Source: JBEKUY01 sp049514555 (GTDB lineage Bacteria > Acidobacteriota > Terriglobia > Acidiferrales > UBA7541). Taken from it: a stretch of DNA of 64,000 nt. Of the stretch, positions 1 through 8,017 are shown one piece after another. Numbering within the stretch: position 1 is the stretch's first letter; each line of letters begins with the position of its first letter. The position numbers and the translations under genes are program-made. The notes beneath the pieces were generated by a model. It was not told the origin of the DNA, did not search any database, and saw nothing but the letters and a program-made list of their open reading frames with translations. The DNA lies in assembly GCA_049514555.1 (NCBI GenBank), contig JBEKUY010000001.1, positions 186,001 to 250,000 on the forward strand, read 5' to 3'.

Positions 1-1
1 G

Positions 2-442
2 CTGGCCGGGATGCGAGTCGGCTACGGAATCGGCCCCGCCGGGCTGCTGGCGGAGATGAACAAGCTGCGGACGCCGTTCAATGTGTCGAGTGTGGCGCAG
101 GCCGCGGCGATGGCGGCGCTCGATGACGAGGCGCACGTGCGGCGGTCGGTGGAAACCAATCGCGCGGGACGGGCGCAACTCCGGGTAGGGCTGGCGGAGC
201 TGGGGCTCGTGCCGGTGGCATCGGAAGCGAACTTCGTGATGCTGGATCTGGCTGCCGATGCGGGGGCGTTCAACGATGAGTTGCTGAAGCGCGGCGTGAT
301 CGTGCGGCCACTGGGATGGATGGAGCTGCCGACCGCGGTGCGGGTCACCGTGGGAACCAGGGAAGAGAACGAGAAATTCTTGCGGGCCGCGGCGGAGGTG
401 TGGCCTCCGCACAGAGAGGGCGCGGGGAGAAAGGCGCGATGA
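2..442 (+). CDS. hisC: Histidinol-phosphate aminotransferase, C-terminal part (5' end outside window)
   Basis: PLP-dependent class I/II aminotransferase of histidine biosynthesis, converting imidazole-acetol phosphate plus glutamate to histidinol phosphate. Only the last 146 residues are present. The frame is open from base 2 and begins LAGMRVGYGIG, the segment that normally follows the PLP-binding lysine, so that lysine lies outside the window. Visible family features are EANFVMLD in mid-fragment and the C-terminal GVIVRPLG...LPTAVRVTVGTREENEKFL, which is very typical of HisC. The TGA overlaps the ATG of the next gene (ATGA), indicating translational coupling. Related aromatic aminotransferases share this fold, but the C-terminal signature favours HisC. 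Confidence 0.9.
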   Translation: MAGMRVGYGIGPAGLLAEMNKLRTPFNVSSVAQAAAMAALDDEAHVRRSVETNRAGRAQLRVGLAELGLVPVASEANFVMLDLAADAGAFNDELLKRGVIVRPLGWMELPTAVRVTVGTREENEKFLRAAAEVWPPHREGAGRKAR

Positions 443-870
443 TCGTTCTCACCCCAACGAACCATCCGCTAGGCGAGCGCGATCCCGTCGGGGAAGCCCT
501 GCGCAAATACCGGACGATAGCCGTGGTGGGGCTTTCCTCGAAGCGCTACCGGCCGAGTTACGGCGTGGCGGAATACATGCAGTCGCAGGGATACCGGATC
601 ATTCCGGTAAACCCGCACGAGACGGAAGTGCTGGGCGAGCGCTGTTATGCGCGGCTCGAGGATGTGCCGGAACCCATCGGGATCGTGGAAATCTTCCGCC
701 GGAGCGAGGACGTGCCACCGATCGTGGCAAGCGCCATCGGAAGCGGAGCGAAGGCCATCTGGATGCAGGAAGGCATCGTCCACCAAAAGGCGGCCGAACG
801 GGCGCAAAAGGCGGGGATGCTGGTCGTGATGGACGCGTGCATCTTGAAGGAACATCGTAAGAGACGCTAG
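439..870 (+). CDS. CoA-binding domain protein (YccU family)
   Basis: A 143-residue single-domain Rossmann-fold protein of the CoA-binding (YccU-like) family, related to the N-terminal domain of succinyl-CoA synthetase alpha. The nucleotide-binding segment VVGLSSKRYRPSYGVAEYM lies near residues 28-47, followed by VNP, then IWMQEGI and VVMDACILKEH near the C-terminus, all usual for the family. The start is the ATG that overlaps the hisC stop by 4 bp. An in-frame upstream start would lie inside hisC. The biochemical role of the family is poorly defined. It is probably cytosolic and binds CoA or a related nucleotide. The CDS ends just before a purine-rich spacer shared with the convergent gene. 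Confidence 0.85.
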   Translation: MIVLTPTNHPLGERDPVGEALRKYRTIAVVGLSSKRYRPSYGVAEYMQSQGYRIIPVNPHETEVLGERCYARLEDVPEPIGIVEIFRRSEDVPPIVASAIGSGAKAIWMQEGIVHQKAAERAQKAGMLVVMDACILKEHRKRR

Positions 871-880
871 TAAAAGAAGG

Positions 881-907
881 CCACAGAGACAAAGAGGACG
901 CAGAGAG
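881..907. repeat. Purine-rich CACAGAGACA-type spacer element
   Basis: The 80-bp spacer between two convergent genes is mostly a purine-rich run beginning CCACAGAGACAAAGAGGACG. Similar fragments occur at 17536-17548 (CGCAGAGACAAAC) and, partly in reverse orientation, at 50359-50398 (CCAGAGAGACAAAA then GCGCCTCTGCGC). I recognise it only as a recurring degenerate element, and no function is apparent. Confidence 0.35.
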
Positions 908-949
908 GCAAGACACGGGAAACAGGCCGGCGCGAGGCAAGCTCCAGCG

Positions 950-2104
950 TCAATTCAACGGATAGATGAGAATGTCTTGTTTGCCGGGACGCATAACGGC
1001 GATGGTGCGGCCGTTGGGCGAAATGTCAAAATCGCGGAAGGTCAGGTCGTGGAGGAAAGGAACAGGAACCTGCTCGCTGACTGCAGGAGGCGCGCCTGAA
1101 GAGGCCGAAGGGGGCGCGGCGAGCGGAGGGACGTCAAACCAAACGAGATCTCCCGTCTTCCTTTCGGTCGCGCGCTTGATGAGGATGCGGCGCTCGTCGG
1201 ATGACCAAGCATAGGCTCCGAAGCCGATGCGGGTGCGCGCGAGATGGCTGGGCGCCGCGAGATCGCGGATCTCCAGAACTTCGTGGTCGAGATAATAGGC
1301 AATCTTGGCGCCAGATGGAGAAAGGCTGAGGCCGCCGGCAAAGCTGTCGAGCGTGGCGAGTTCGTCGGCTGTGTCCCTGGTTAGATCGAGGCGCTGGAGA
1401 CGCGGCGGGCCTTCGAAGCTCCGGTCGCGTTCGACGGCGTAACCGAGATTCCTCTTCGTGTCCCAGGCCGCTCCAACGAAGGTCCTGCCCGAGAAGAGCG
1501 AGCTGCCTCGGCCCGCCACGGGACGGATCGACTGAATCGAGAAAAGCAAATTGGGTTTCACCGCTTCGGTGAGATAGACGACGGTGACATCGTCGGAGAG
1601 CCAAGCGGCATCCGAGGCGTCCTCGACAATGCCGTCACGCGTGCCGACGCGAATCTCCTTGCCATCCTGATCGAAAAGCAGAGTCATGATGGAGTCGCGG
1701 GTGCGGCCTTCCTGGTCGATGACGGAAGTGGTGCTGAGCTCGGCGGCAAGCAGGTGTCCGCTCGGTGACCAACGAAAGCCCGAAACGGTATAACTGAAGG
1801 GAGCCAAGCCGCCAAGCTTCTCGCCGTTGATGAGGCGGCGGCGCTTGCCTTCAACGGTGAGAATCCAGATATCGTCGCGCTCAAGCACGTACTGGCGGGT
1901 CTTGATCTCATGGCGGACTGCATAAGCCAGGCGGCCGTCGGGTGCGAAGGCCATGGCGGTGCAGTCGTCGTCGATGGACGCGAGGGGCTTGTCCTGGGCG
2001 CGAGCGGGAACCGGGGCGAGGGGCGCGCTCATCCACAGAAGGCATGCGGCGACACTCCCGATGAGGAGTGAGCGAAGTGGCGAAGAAACGTGCCGGCACG
2101 TCAT
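950..2104 (-). CDS. Exported WD40-like/TolB-type beta-propeller protein
   Basis: A 384-residue protein with a Sec signal peptide: a basic N-terminus, a hydrophobic stretch at about 10-31 and a likely cleavage after ARA near residue 36. The rest is built from propeller-blade motifs, FAPDGRLAYA, WSPSGHLLAAE, LSPSGAKIAYY, WSSDERRILIK and SPNGRTIAVM, as in PD40/TolB-like repeats. No catalytic domain is visible, so it is probably a periplasmic binding or scaffold protein of unknown partner. Its ATG overlaps the stop of rarA by 4 bp, making it the last gene of a three-gene minus-strand operon. The link to recombination and RNA methylation genes is only positional. Confidence 0.7.
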   Translation of the reverse strand: MTCRHVSSPLRSLLIGSVAACLLWMSAPLAPVPARAQDKPLASIDDDCTAMAFAPDGRLAYAVRHEIKTRQYVLERDDIWILTVEGKRRRLINGEKLGGLAPFSYTVSGFRWSPSGHLLAAELSTTSVIDQEGRTRDSIMTLLFDQDGKEIRVGTRDGIVEDASDAAWLSDDVTVVYLTEAVKPNLLFSIQSIRPVAGRGSSLFSGRTFVGAAWDTKRNLGYAVERDRSFEGPPRLQRLDLTRDTADELATLDSFAGGLSLSPSGAKIAYYLDHEVLEIRDLAAPSHLARTRIGFGAYAWSSDERRILIKRATERKTGDLVWFDVPPLAAPPSASSGAPPAVSEQVPVPFLHDLTFRDFDISPNGRTIAVMRPGKQDILIYPLN

Positions 2105-3462
2105 GAAGCTGATTTTCCTTTCGCGCGGATCTTGCGGATTTCCTCGAGGCGTTGCCGCAGGCGCTGCTCGAAGCCTTGATCGGTCGGACGATAGTAGGCG
2201 CGGTCGGCGAGATTTTCGGGCAGACAGGTCATGGCGGTGACTTTGTCCTCGTGGTTGTGCGCGTACTGGTAGCCTTCCCCATAGCCGATGTGACGCATGA
2301 GTCCGGACACCGGGTTGCGCAGGTGAAGCGGAACCGGGGCAGCTTCCGTGGAGCGCAAGTCTTCACCCACCTTGCCGTAGGCAACATACAGCGCATTGGA
2401 TTTTGGCGCGAGCGAAAGATACACGGCAGCTTCCGCAAGGGCCAGGTTGCCCTCCGGCATGCCGATGAAATCGGCGGCTTCTTTGGCGGCCATGGTGACA
2501 GCGAGGGCATTGGGGTCGGCGAGGCCGATGTCTTCGCTGGCCATGCGCACCATGCGGCGCGCGAGGTAGAGGGGATCCTCGCCGGACTCGAGCATGCGGG
2601 CGAGCCAGTAGAGGGCGGCGTCGGGATCGGAGTTGCGCACGGATTTGTGGAGCGCCGAGATGAGATTGTAGTGCTCTTCGCCGGCTTTGTCGTAGAGAAG
2701 GAGCTTGCGCTGGAGAACGTCTTCGACGAGTTCGGTAGTGAGAACGCGGCGGCCGCCGGATTCAGGCGAACCGGGCGGCAGGGCCTTGGCGCCGCGGGTG
2801 GCGGCTTCGAGAGTGTTGTAGGCGGCGCGGGCGTCGCCATTGGCGAAGGCGGCGATGCGGAAGAGGACGTCGTCGGAGGCTTCGGCACTTTCTTTGCCGA
2901 GGCCGCGCTCGCGGTCCTCGAGGGCGCGGCGTAGCAACGAAACGAGCTGGGGCGCCGAGAGCGGCTCCAGGACGTAAACACGGGTGCGCGAAAGAAGCGG
3001 CGCAATCACTTCGAAGGAAGGATTCTCCGTGGTCGCACCAATGAGCGTGATGTGGCCCGCCTCCACGTGAGGCAGAAAGGCATCCTGCTGGGCCTTGTTG
3101 AAGCGGTGGACTTCATCCACGAAGACGATCGTACGGCGGCCGGTCCGGGCACCGCGCTCGGCCTCAGCCATGACCGTCTTGATCTCCTTGATTCCGGCCA
3201 GGACGGCGCTGAAGGGGATGAACTCCGAGCGGGTCATGCCGGCGATGATGCGGGCAAGAGTGGTCTTGCCACAGCCGGGCGGACCCCAGAAGATCATCGA
3301 GCCGAGATTGTCCTGCTCAATTTGAACGCGCAGAGGGCGGCCGGGGCCAAGGAGCTTCTCCTGGCCGATGAATTCGTCAAGCGTGCGGGGGCGCATGCGG
3401 TCAGCGAGAGGCTGGCCGGAGCGAGCTCCTTCGGAAGGCACGGGGATGGGGAAGAGACTCAT
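2101..3462 (-). CDS. rarA: Replication-associated recombination protein A (MgsA/RarA AAA+ ATPase)
   Basis: A clamp-loader-like AAA+ ATPase acting at stalled replication forks, 453 residues. Walker A is GPPGCGKTT at residues 60-68 and Walker B is TIVFVDEVHR at 111-120. GATTENPSF follows as sensor 1, and the C-terminal half carries the MgsA signature around SEDIGLADPNAL. The reading frame stays open about 460 bp further upstream, but that stretch is Arg/Pro-rich and lies antisense over the preceding gene's codons. The start chosen is the ATG at 3462 (MSLFPIPVPSEG), which overlaps the TGA of the methyltransferase by 4 bp. The next gene also overlaps its stop by 4 bp, so the three are probably co-translated. 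Confidence 0.93.
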   Translation of the reverse strand: MSLFPIPVPSEGARSGQPLADRMRPRTLDEFIGQEKLLGPGRPLRVQIEQDNLGSMIFWGPPGCGKTTLARIIAGMTRSEFIPFSAVLAGIKEIKTVMAEAERGARTGRRTIVFVDEVHRFNKAQQDAFLPHVEAGHITLIGATTENPSFEVIAPLLSRTRVYVLEPLSAPQLVSLLRRALEDRERGLGKESAEASDDVLFRIAAFANGDARAAYNTLEAATRGAKALPPGSPESGGRRVLTTELVEDVLQRKLLLYDKAGEEHYNLISALHKSVRNSDPDAALYWLARMLESGEDPLYLARRMVRMASEDIGLADPNALAVTMAAKEAADFIGMPEGNLALAEAAVYLSLAPKSNALYVAYGKVGEDLRSTEAAPVPLHLRNPVSGLMRHIGYGEGYQYAHNHEDKVTAMTCLPENLADRAYYRPTDQGFEQRLRQRLEEIRKIRAKGKSAS

Positions 3463-4427
3463 GAACGGCCTCGTCCGGCGGAATGAGGCAAGCGCTGGCG
3501 AGCGGCTTCGTAAAAGACGAGGGCCGCGGCGATGGCGGCGTTGAGGGATTCGACGCCGGCGGCGACGGGGATGCGGATGCGGGCGTCGGCGGAGCGCGCG
3601 ACGTCGTCGGGAAGGCCGGCGCCTTCGTTGCCGATGAGGATGGCGGCGGGCTCGAGCCAATCCACTTGCCAGGGTGATAGAAGAGGAGAGGCGAAAGAAA
3701 CAGAGGAGCCAGGGGGCGCAGAGGAAGAAGCAAATGCAGCGGATTGAGCGGGAAGATCGCGAGCTGTAGTGGCGAAAATCTTCACGCCGGAGACGCGAAG
3801 TTGCGCGAGAAGGACAGGCAGTCCAACACCGTGAAGGATGGGGAGGCGGAGTGAGGCGCCGGCGGAGGCGCGAAGAACTTTGGGTGAAAAGGGATTGGCA
3901 GTGCCACTGACGCCGGAAGCGCAAGTGGCAGCACCGGTCGCACCGAAGGCCTCCGCGGTGCGCAGGATGGTGCCAACGTTGCCCGGGTCCTGCACGCCGG
4001 CGAGAACGGCGATGAGCAGCGCGACACCGGAAGCCGGCTGGAGAAGATCGTCGAAGGAAGCGACGCGCGGGCGAACGAGCGCGGCGATGCCTTGAGGCGA
4101 TTCGGTGTCGGCGAGGCCGATGAAGAGGCGGTCGGTGGTGCGAAGGATGCGGAGGCCGGCGCGGCCGGAACTCGCGAGAAGGGAAGCGAGATGGTCGAGA
4201 TGGCGCTCACCCGAAGCGCTGGCGAGAAGAGCTTCAACCGGGAGATCGGAGCGCAGCGCTTCTTCGACCAGGCGAAGACCTTCCACGCCGATGCAGCCGG
4301 ACTCGGTGGGGAGGCCGCCACGGAGAGCCACGCGGAAGTCCTTGAGCCAGCGATTGTCGCGGCTCGTGATCGGCGCGCCGGGGGCCGCATTGTCCCTTGC
4401 AGGCACAATCTTGCCGGAGTTGGGCAT
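3459..4427 (-). CDS. TrmH/SpoU-family RNA 2'-O-methyltransferase
   Basis: A SAM-dependent trefoil-knot RNA ribose methyltransferase of 322 residues. An N-terminal substrate-binding domain (DNRWLKDFRVAL...GVEGLRLVEEAL) precedes the SPOUT core. The three SpoU motifs are QDPGNVGTILRTAEAFGA at about 146-163, ILIGNEGAGLP at about 270-279 and IPVAAGVESLNAAIAAAL at about 290-307. It resembles RlmB/TsnR-type 23S rRNA enzymes, but the exact target nucleotide cannot be read from sequence. The start is set at MPNSGK (4427); an in-frame ATG at 4448 is the alternative. A Ser/Ala/Pro-rich stretch near residues 220-240 looks like an insertion relative to typical members. First gene of the operon with rarA. 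Confidence 0.85.
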   Translation of the reverse strand: MPNSGKIVPARDNAAPGAPITSRDNRWLKDFRVALRGGLPTESGCIGVEGLRLVEEALRSDLPVEALLASASGERHLDHLASLLASSGRAGLRILRTTDRLFIGLADTESPQGIAALVRPRVASFDDLLQPASGVALLIAVLAGVQDPGNVGTILRTAEAFGATGAATCASGVSGTANPFSPKVLRASAGASLRLPILHGVGLPVLLAQLRVSGVKIFATTARDLPAQSAAFASSSAPPGSSVSFASPLLSPWQVDWLEPAAILIGNEGAGLPDDVARSADARIRIPVAAGVESLNAAIAAALVFYEAARQRLPHSAGRGRS

Positions 4428-4628
4428 AGCCGGAGGGTAGCAAAGCATCGGCAGAGGGTAAAGAGATGCCGCCTTGCGCGGGAAGCGCAGGCTGTGATAG
4501 CGTCCGGGCAGTTGAGGGAGACGCAGGCGCCCGCTTAGGCGGACCGCGTATGGACCTGCGGCTGCGCCGCAAAGTGGATAAGTGCGGCGCTCGATATCCG
4601 CGAAAGACCAGTCAAAGGCACCGACACC

Positions 4629-5276
4629 TTGCCGGCTGAAGTGCTGCGCATCTCGGCGGAATCACCGGACCCGGAGGCCCTGCGCTACGCGGCGGAGTTC
4701 ATCGCGCGCGGCGGTGTGGTGGCGATTCCCACCGACACACTCTACGGCCTCGCGGCCGATCCATTCAATCTAGCGGCCATCGAAGAAATCTACCGCGTCA
4801 AAGGGCGGCAGGATGCGCGCGCGCTGCCGATCCTGGTGTCTTCGGTGGAGCAAGCGATCCTGCTGGCGCGCGAAGTGCCGGTGACCTTTTTGAAGCTGGC
4901 GCAAAAGTTTTGGCCCGGAGCGCTGACGCTGGTGCTGGATGCGTCGTACCGGCTGCCGCTCAAAGTGACCGCGAACACGGGCCGCGTGGCGCTGCGCTGG
5001 CCGAATTCGAAGGTGGTCTGCGCGCTCATTGAAGAAACCGGAGGACCGATCACCGGAACAAGCGCAAACGTTTCCGGGTGGGCCGGATGTTCGACAGCGA
5101 GCGAGGTGATGAAACAACTGGGCAGCAAACTGCCGCTCGTGCTGGACGGCGGCGAGACCGGAGGAGCGCACCCTTCCACGGTGGTGGCGCTCAAGGGCGA
5201 AACCTGGGAGATCCTGCGCGAGGGCGCGGTGAGCGCGGCGGCGATTGAGGAAGCAGTGAAATCAGAGGGCGGGTAG
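4629..5276 (+). CDS. tsaC: Threonylcarbamoyl-AMP synthase (YwlC/Sua5/TsaC)
   Basis: Makes threonylcarbamoyl-AMP from threonine, bicarbonate and ATP for the t6A37 modification of ANN-decoding tRNAs; 215 residues. YrdC-domain motifs are PTDTLYGLAADPF at 34-46, the KxR element VKGRQDARALPILV at about 57-70 and PITGTSANVSG at 140-150. The start is TTG at 4629, with AAAGG about ten bases upstream; an in-frame GTG at 4641 is the alternative. It is a short TsaC-type protein without the C-terminal Sua5 domain. The 3' end overlaps the end of the convergent substrate-binding protein gene by 15 bp. Confidence 0.92.
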   Translation: MPAEVLRISAESPDPEALRYAAEFIARGGVVAIPTDTLYGLAADPFNLAAIEEIYRVKGRQDARALPILVSSVEQAILLAREVPVTFLKLAQKFWPGALTLVLDASYRLPLKVTANTGRVALRWPNSKVVCALIEETGGPITGTSANVSGWAGCSTASEVMKQLGSKLPLVLDGGETGGAHPSTVVALKGETWEILREGAVSAAAIEEAVKSEGG

Positions 5277-6848
5277 GGAAGCCAGGAAGTCGTAGTCGCC
5301 AGTGGGGGAGAGACGAAGCGGGCCCCGGCCGCGGCGATGCACGCAGATGGCATCGTTGAACCAAAGATTGACGTAGGGCAAGTCTTCCGCCAGGATTTTC
5401 TGCACACGACTGCATAGGGCTTTGCGACGTTCGGGATTGCCTTCCACACGAATCCGGCCGGTCAATTCATCCACCTCGGGATTGCGATAGTGTCCGCGAT
5501 TGGCGCCCTCGGGCGGAAAACGGCCCGAGGAAAAGACAAACTCGAAGATGTCGGGATCGAGATTGCCGCCGACCCAGCGGAGATAGCAGAGCTGGAAATT
5601 TGAGCGGTTGACGTCGGAAAGGAGCGTAGCGAGTTCGAGCGGGTGCAGATCGAGTTCGATGCCGACGCGCCGCCATTGGTCCTGAATCGCCGCGGCGATG
5701 AGGCGCGCGGACTCTAGAGTCGAGGTCTTGAGGGTCAACTTGAGGCGCAGTCCGCCGGCGCGGCGGGGAAAACCGGCGGCGTCGAGAAGCCGTTCAGCGC
5801 GGGCCGGGTCGTAAGGGTGCTGGCGAACGTTTGGCTCGTAGGCCCAATGATTCGGCGGAAGAATGCCAGAGGCGGGGCGGGCCTGCCCGCGGAGAAGGTA
5901 GTTGATGATGGTGTCGCGGTCGGTCGCGTAAGCAAGGGCCTGGCGGACTTCGCGGCGAGCCAGGATCGGGTCCTCGAAATTGACGCCGAGATAATTGTAG
6001 TTTGTGCCGGGCCGCTCCGTGACTTCGAGCGCGGGCTGACGGGCGAGAACTCGCACCATGTCCGCGGAGAGCGAGCTCATCTCGAGGTCGGCGCTGCCTT
6101 TGCGGAGCTCCAGGGCGCGGACGATGTCGTCGGGAACGATGCGGAAACGGACCCGAGCGAGCGCGGGAGCGCCGCGGAAATAATCCGGGTTGCGTTCCAA
6201 GACGAGGTCCTCTTCCTGGCGGACGCTTACGAAGCGGAATGGGCCGGTGCCGATGGGGTGGGCAGCGAAATCAGCGCCGGAGCCGCACGGCACGATACCG
6301 ATCGCGGGGCGGGAGAGATTCCACAGAAGAGAGGCGTCGGGCTCCCGGAGGTGGAAGATGACGGTCGCTTCGTCGGGCGCCTCGACGGAGGCGACCAGGC
6401 GAAAGGAACTGCGCTTGGTGGTGGTGACCGCGCCCGAGAGGATGGAGTCAAAAGTGAATTTTACGTCGGCGGAGGTGAGCGGGCGGCCGTCGTGAAATCT
6501 GACGCCGGGACGGAGATGAAAGACGTACGTGAGCGGATCGGGCGTGTCCCAGCGCTCGGCGAGGTCGCCGCGAATGGTGAGTTGCTCGTCGCGTTCGACC
6601 AGGCTACTGAAGAGCAGGCCGTCGATGCGCTCGGATTGGGCGTCGGCGGCGATGCGCGGGTCGAGATTGGCAGGGGAGGATTCGATGAGGAAAACGAGAG
6701 TGGAATGATCGCCGGAAGAAACTCCGTGGCAGGAGATGAGGAAGAAGGACAGCAGTAGAAAAAAAAGGGAATGAAACAGCAATAAGGCGCCTTGGCACGG
6801 GGGCGGGTGGGCATGGCCCCTTTTGCGACGCTTAGCGTGGCGGGGCAT
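5262..6848 (-). CDS. ABC transporter substrate-binding lipoprotein (peptide/nickel family, SBP_bac_5)
   Basis: A family 5 extracellular solute-binding protein of 528 residues. The N-terminus MPRHAKRRKRG is basic, followed by a hydrophobic segment and a lipobox FLISC with Cys40, so it is probably a membrane-anchored lipoprotein. Family features include DPLTYVFHLRPGVRFHDGRPLTSADVKFTFD and late YNYLGVNFEDPILARREVRQALAYA. No permease or ATPase genes adjoin it, so it must use a remote transporter. It is the third gene after mutS and anmK, and its start overlaps the anmK stop by 17 bp, hinting at uptake of cell-wall peptides in the manner of MppA. An ATG at 6935 in the same frame would overlap anmK by over 100 bp and is less likely. 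Confidence 0.85.
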   Translation of the reverse strand: MPRHAKRRKRGHAHPPPCQGALLLFHSLFFLLLSFFLISCHGVSSGDHSTLVFLIESSPANLDPRIAADAQSERIDGLLFSSLVERDEQLTIRGDLAERWDTPDPLTYVFHLRPGVRFHDGRPLTSADVKFTFDSILSGAVTTTKRSSFRLVASVEAPDEATVIFHLREPDASLLWNLSRPAIGIVPCGSGADFAAHPIGTGPFRFVSVRQEEDLVLERNPDYFRGAPALARVRFRIVPDDIVRALELRKGSADLEMSSLSADMVRVLARQPALEVTERPGTNYNYLGVNFEDPILARREVRQALAYATDRDTIINYLLRGQARPASGILPPNHWAYEPNVRQHPYDPARAERLLDAAGFPRRAGGLRLKLTLKTSTLESARLIAAAIQDQWRRVGIELDLHPLELATLLSDVNRSNFQLCYLRWVGGNLDPDIFEFVFSSGRFPPEGANRGHYRNPEVDELTGRIRVEGNPERRKALCSRVQKILAEDLPYVNLWFNDAICVHRRGRGPLRLSPTGDYDFLASLPAL

Positions 6849-8010
6849 AGCAGATCTTGCCGAGAATGGCGGGGCGAGCGGCGCCGGTGGCGGAAGGAAG
6901 ATTCGCTGGGCGGCGATGAAACGTCTCGTAAGCAAGGATGGCGAAGGCCAAGGCTTCCTTGGCGTCTTCGGATATGCCCAGCCGGGACGAAGGCAAAACT
7001 TCGATGCCCGGCAGCGCTGCCGAAAGCTGGGCGAGAATGAGCGGATTGTGCGCGCCGCCGCCGGAGACGATGAGCTGCTGAATTCTCGTCTTGCGCAGGA
7101 CGAAACGGTTCAGCGCGTCCACGACGGAAAGCGCGGTGAAGAGTGTGGCGGCGCGGATGAGATCGGCCGGGCGCGCTTTGTATTTGCGGCCGAGGCGGAG
7201 GAGTCGAGCGACGTAGGGCGCGCCATAGCGTTCGCGGCCGGTGCTCTTGGGAGGTTTCTCGAAGAGATAGGGGTCGCGGAGAAGGGCATCGAGAAGGGCA
7301 GGGAGGCTGCGGCCGCGCCGAGCGAGCCGGGCATCGCGGTCGTAACGCTGGCGGCCACGAGTTAACCGCTGCACGAGCGCGTCAATCACCATATTGCCGG
7401 GGCCGGTATCGAAAGCGATTACCTCGGCAGGCCGCGCGGCGGCGGGGATGACGGTCACGTTGGCGATGCCGCCGAGGTTGAGCGAGACCCGGCCAAGCTT
7501 GGGATGACGGTAGAGAAGATAGTCGACATAGGGAACCAGCGGGGCAGCTTGCCCGCCGAGGGCGAGATCGGCAGGGCGGAAGTCGCCGACGGTTGTGATA
7601 CCGGTGCGCGCGGCAATCACGGCGGGGTCGCCGATTTGAAGGGTGGAAGCGGTGGGGATGCCAAACAAAAGTGATGGCACGGGTTGATGGTAAACCGTCT
7701 GTCCGTGGGAACCGATGAGGCTGATTCTGCGTGGCGAGACGCGGAAGCGTTTGCAGGCAGCGAGAGCGGCGCGGGCAAAGGCTTCGCCAAGGCGAGCGTT
7801 GAGCTGGCTGAGTTCGCGCGCCGAAGAGGAAGCTCCTTCGGCGATGCGGAGAACGGCGTCGCGAAGATCGCGGGGCCAGGGAAACGAAGTATGTTGGAGA
7901 AGCCTCGCACGGAGATGGGGCGGCGCGCCGGAAATGCGCGCGAGGGCCACGTCAATGGCGTCGGCGGAGGTGCCGGACATGAGACCGAGAACGAGCATGG
8001 GTCGCGTCAT
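6832..8010 (-). CDS. anmK: Anhydro-N-acetylmuramic acid kinase
   Basis: Phosphorylates 1,6-anhydro-MurNAc with ring opening to MurNAc-6-phosphate in peptidoglycan recycling; a cytosolic ASKHA-fold kinase of 392 residues. The family signature GLMSGTSADAIDVAL is at residues 9-23. GSHGQTVYHQP, GDFRPADLALGGQAAPLVPYVD, NLGGIANVT and FDTGPGNMVIDALV follow in the usual order, and VSGGGAHNPLI lies near the C-terminus. It begins 7 bp after the mutS stop and overlaps the solute-binding lipoprotein gene, consistent with one transcript. The start ATG gives MTRPMLVLGLMSG, directly before the first motif. Confidence 0.95.
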   Translation of the reverse strand: MTRPMLVLGLMSGTSADAIDVALARISGAPPHLRARLLQHTSFPWPRDLRDAVLRIAEGASSSARELSQLNARLGEAFARAALAACKRFRVSPRRISLIGSHGQTVYHQPVPSLLFGIPTASTLQIGDPAVIAARTGITTVGDFRPADLALGGQAAPLVPYVDYLLYRHPKLGRVSLNLGGIANVTVIPAAARPAEVIAFDTGPGNMVIDALVQRLTRGRQRYDRDARLARRGRSLPALLDALLRDPYLFEKPPKSTGRERYGAPYVARLLRLGRKYKARPADLIRAATLFTALSVVDALNRFVLRKTRIQQLIVSGGGAHNPLILAQLSAALPGIEVLPSSRLGISEDAKEALAFAILAYETFHRRPANLPSATGAARPAILGKICYAPPR

Positions 8011-8017
8011 GATTGTG

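Noticed and set aside
3463..3924. Longer N-terminus for RarA (607-residue frame)
   Set aside because: The extra 154 residues are Arg/Pro/Ser-rich, lie over the TrmH-family gene in another frame and lack family similarity. ATG 3462 has a 4-bp overlap with the upstream stop.
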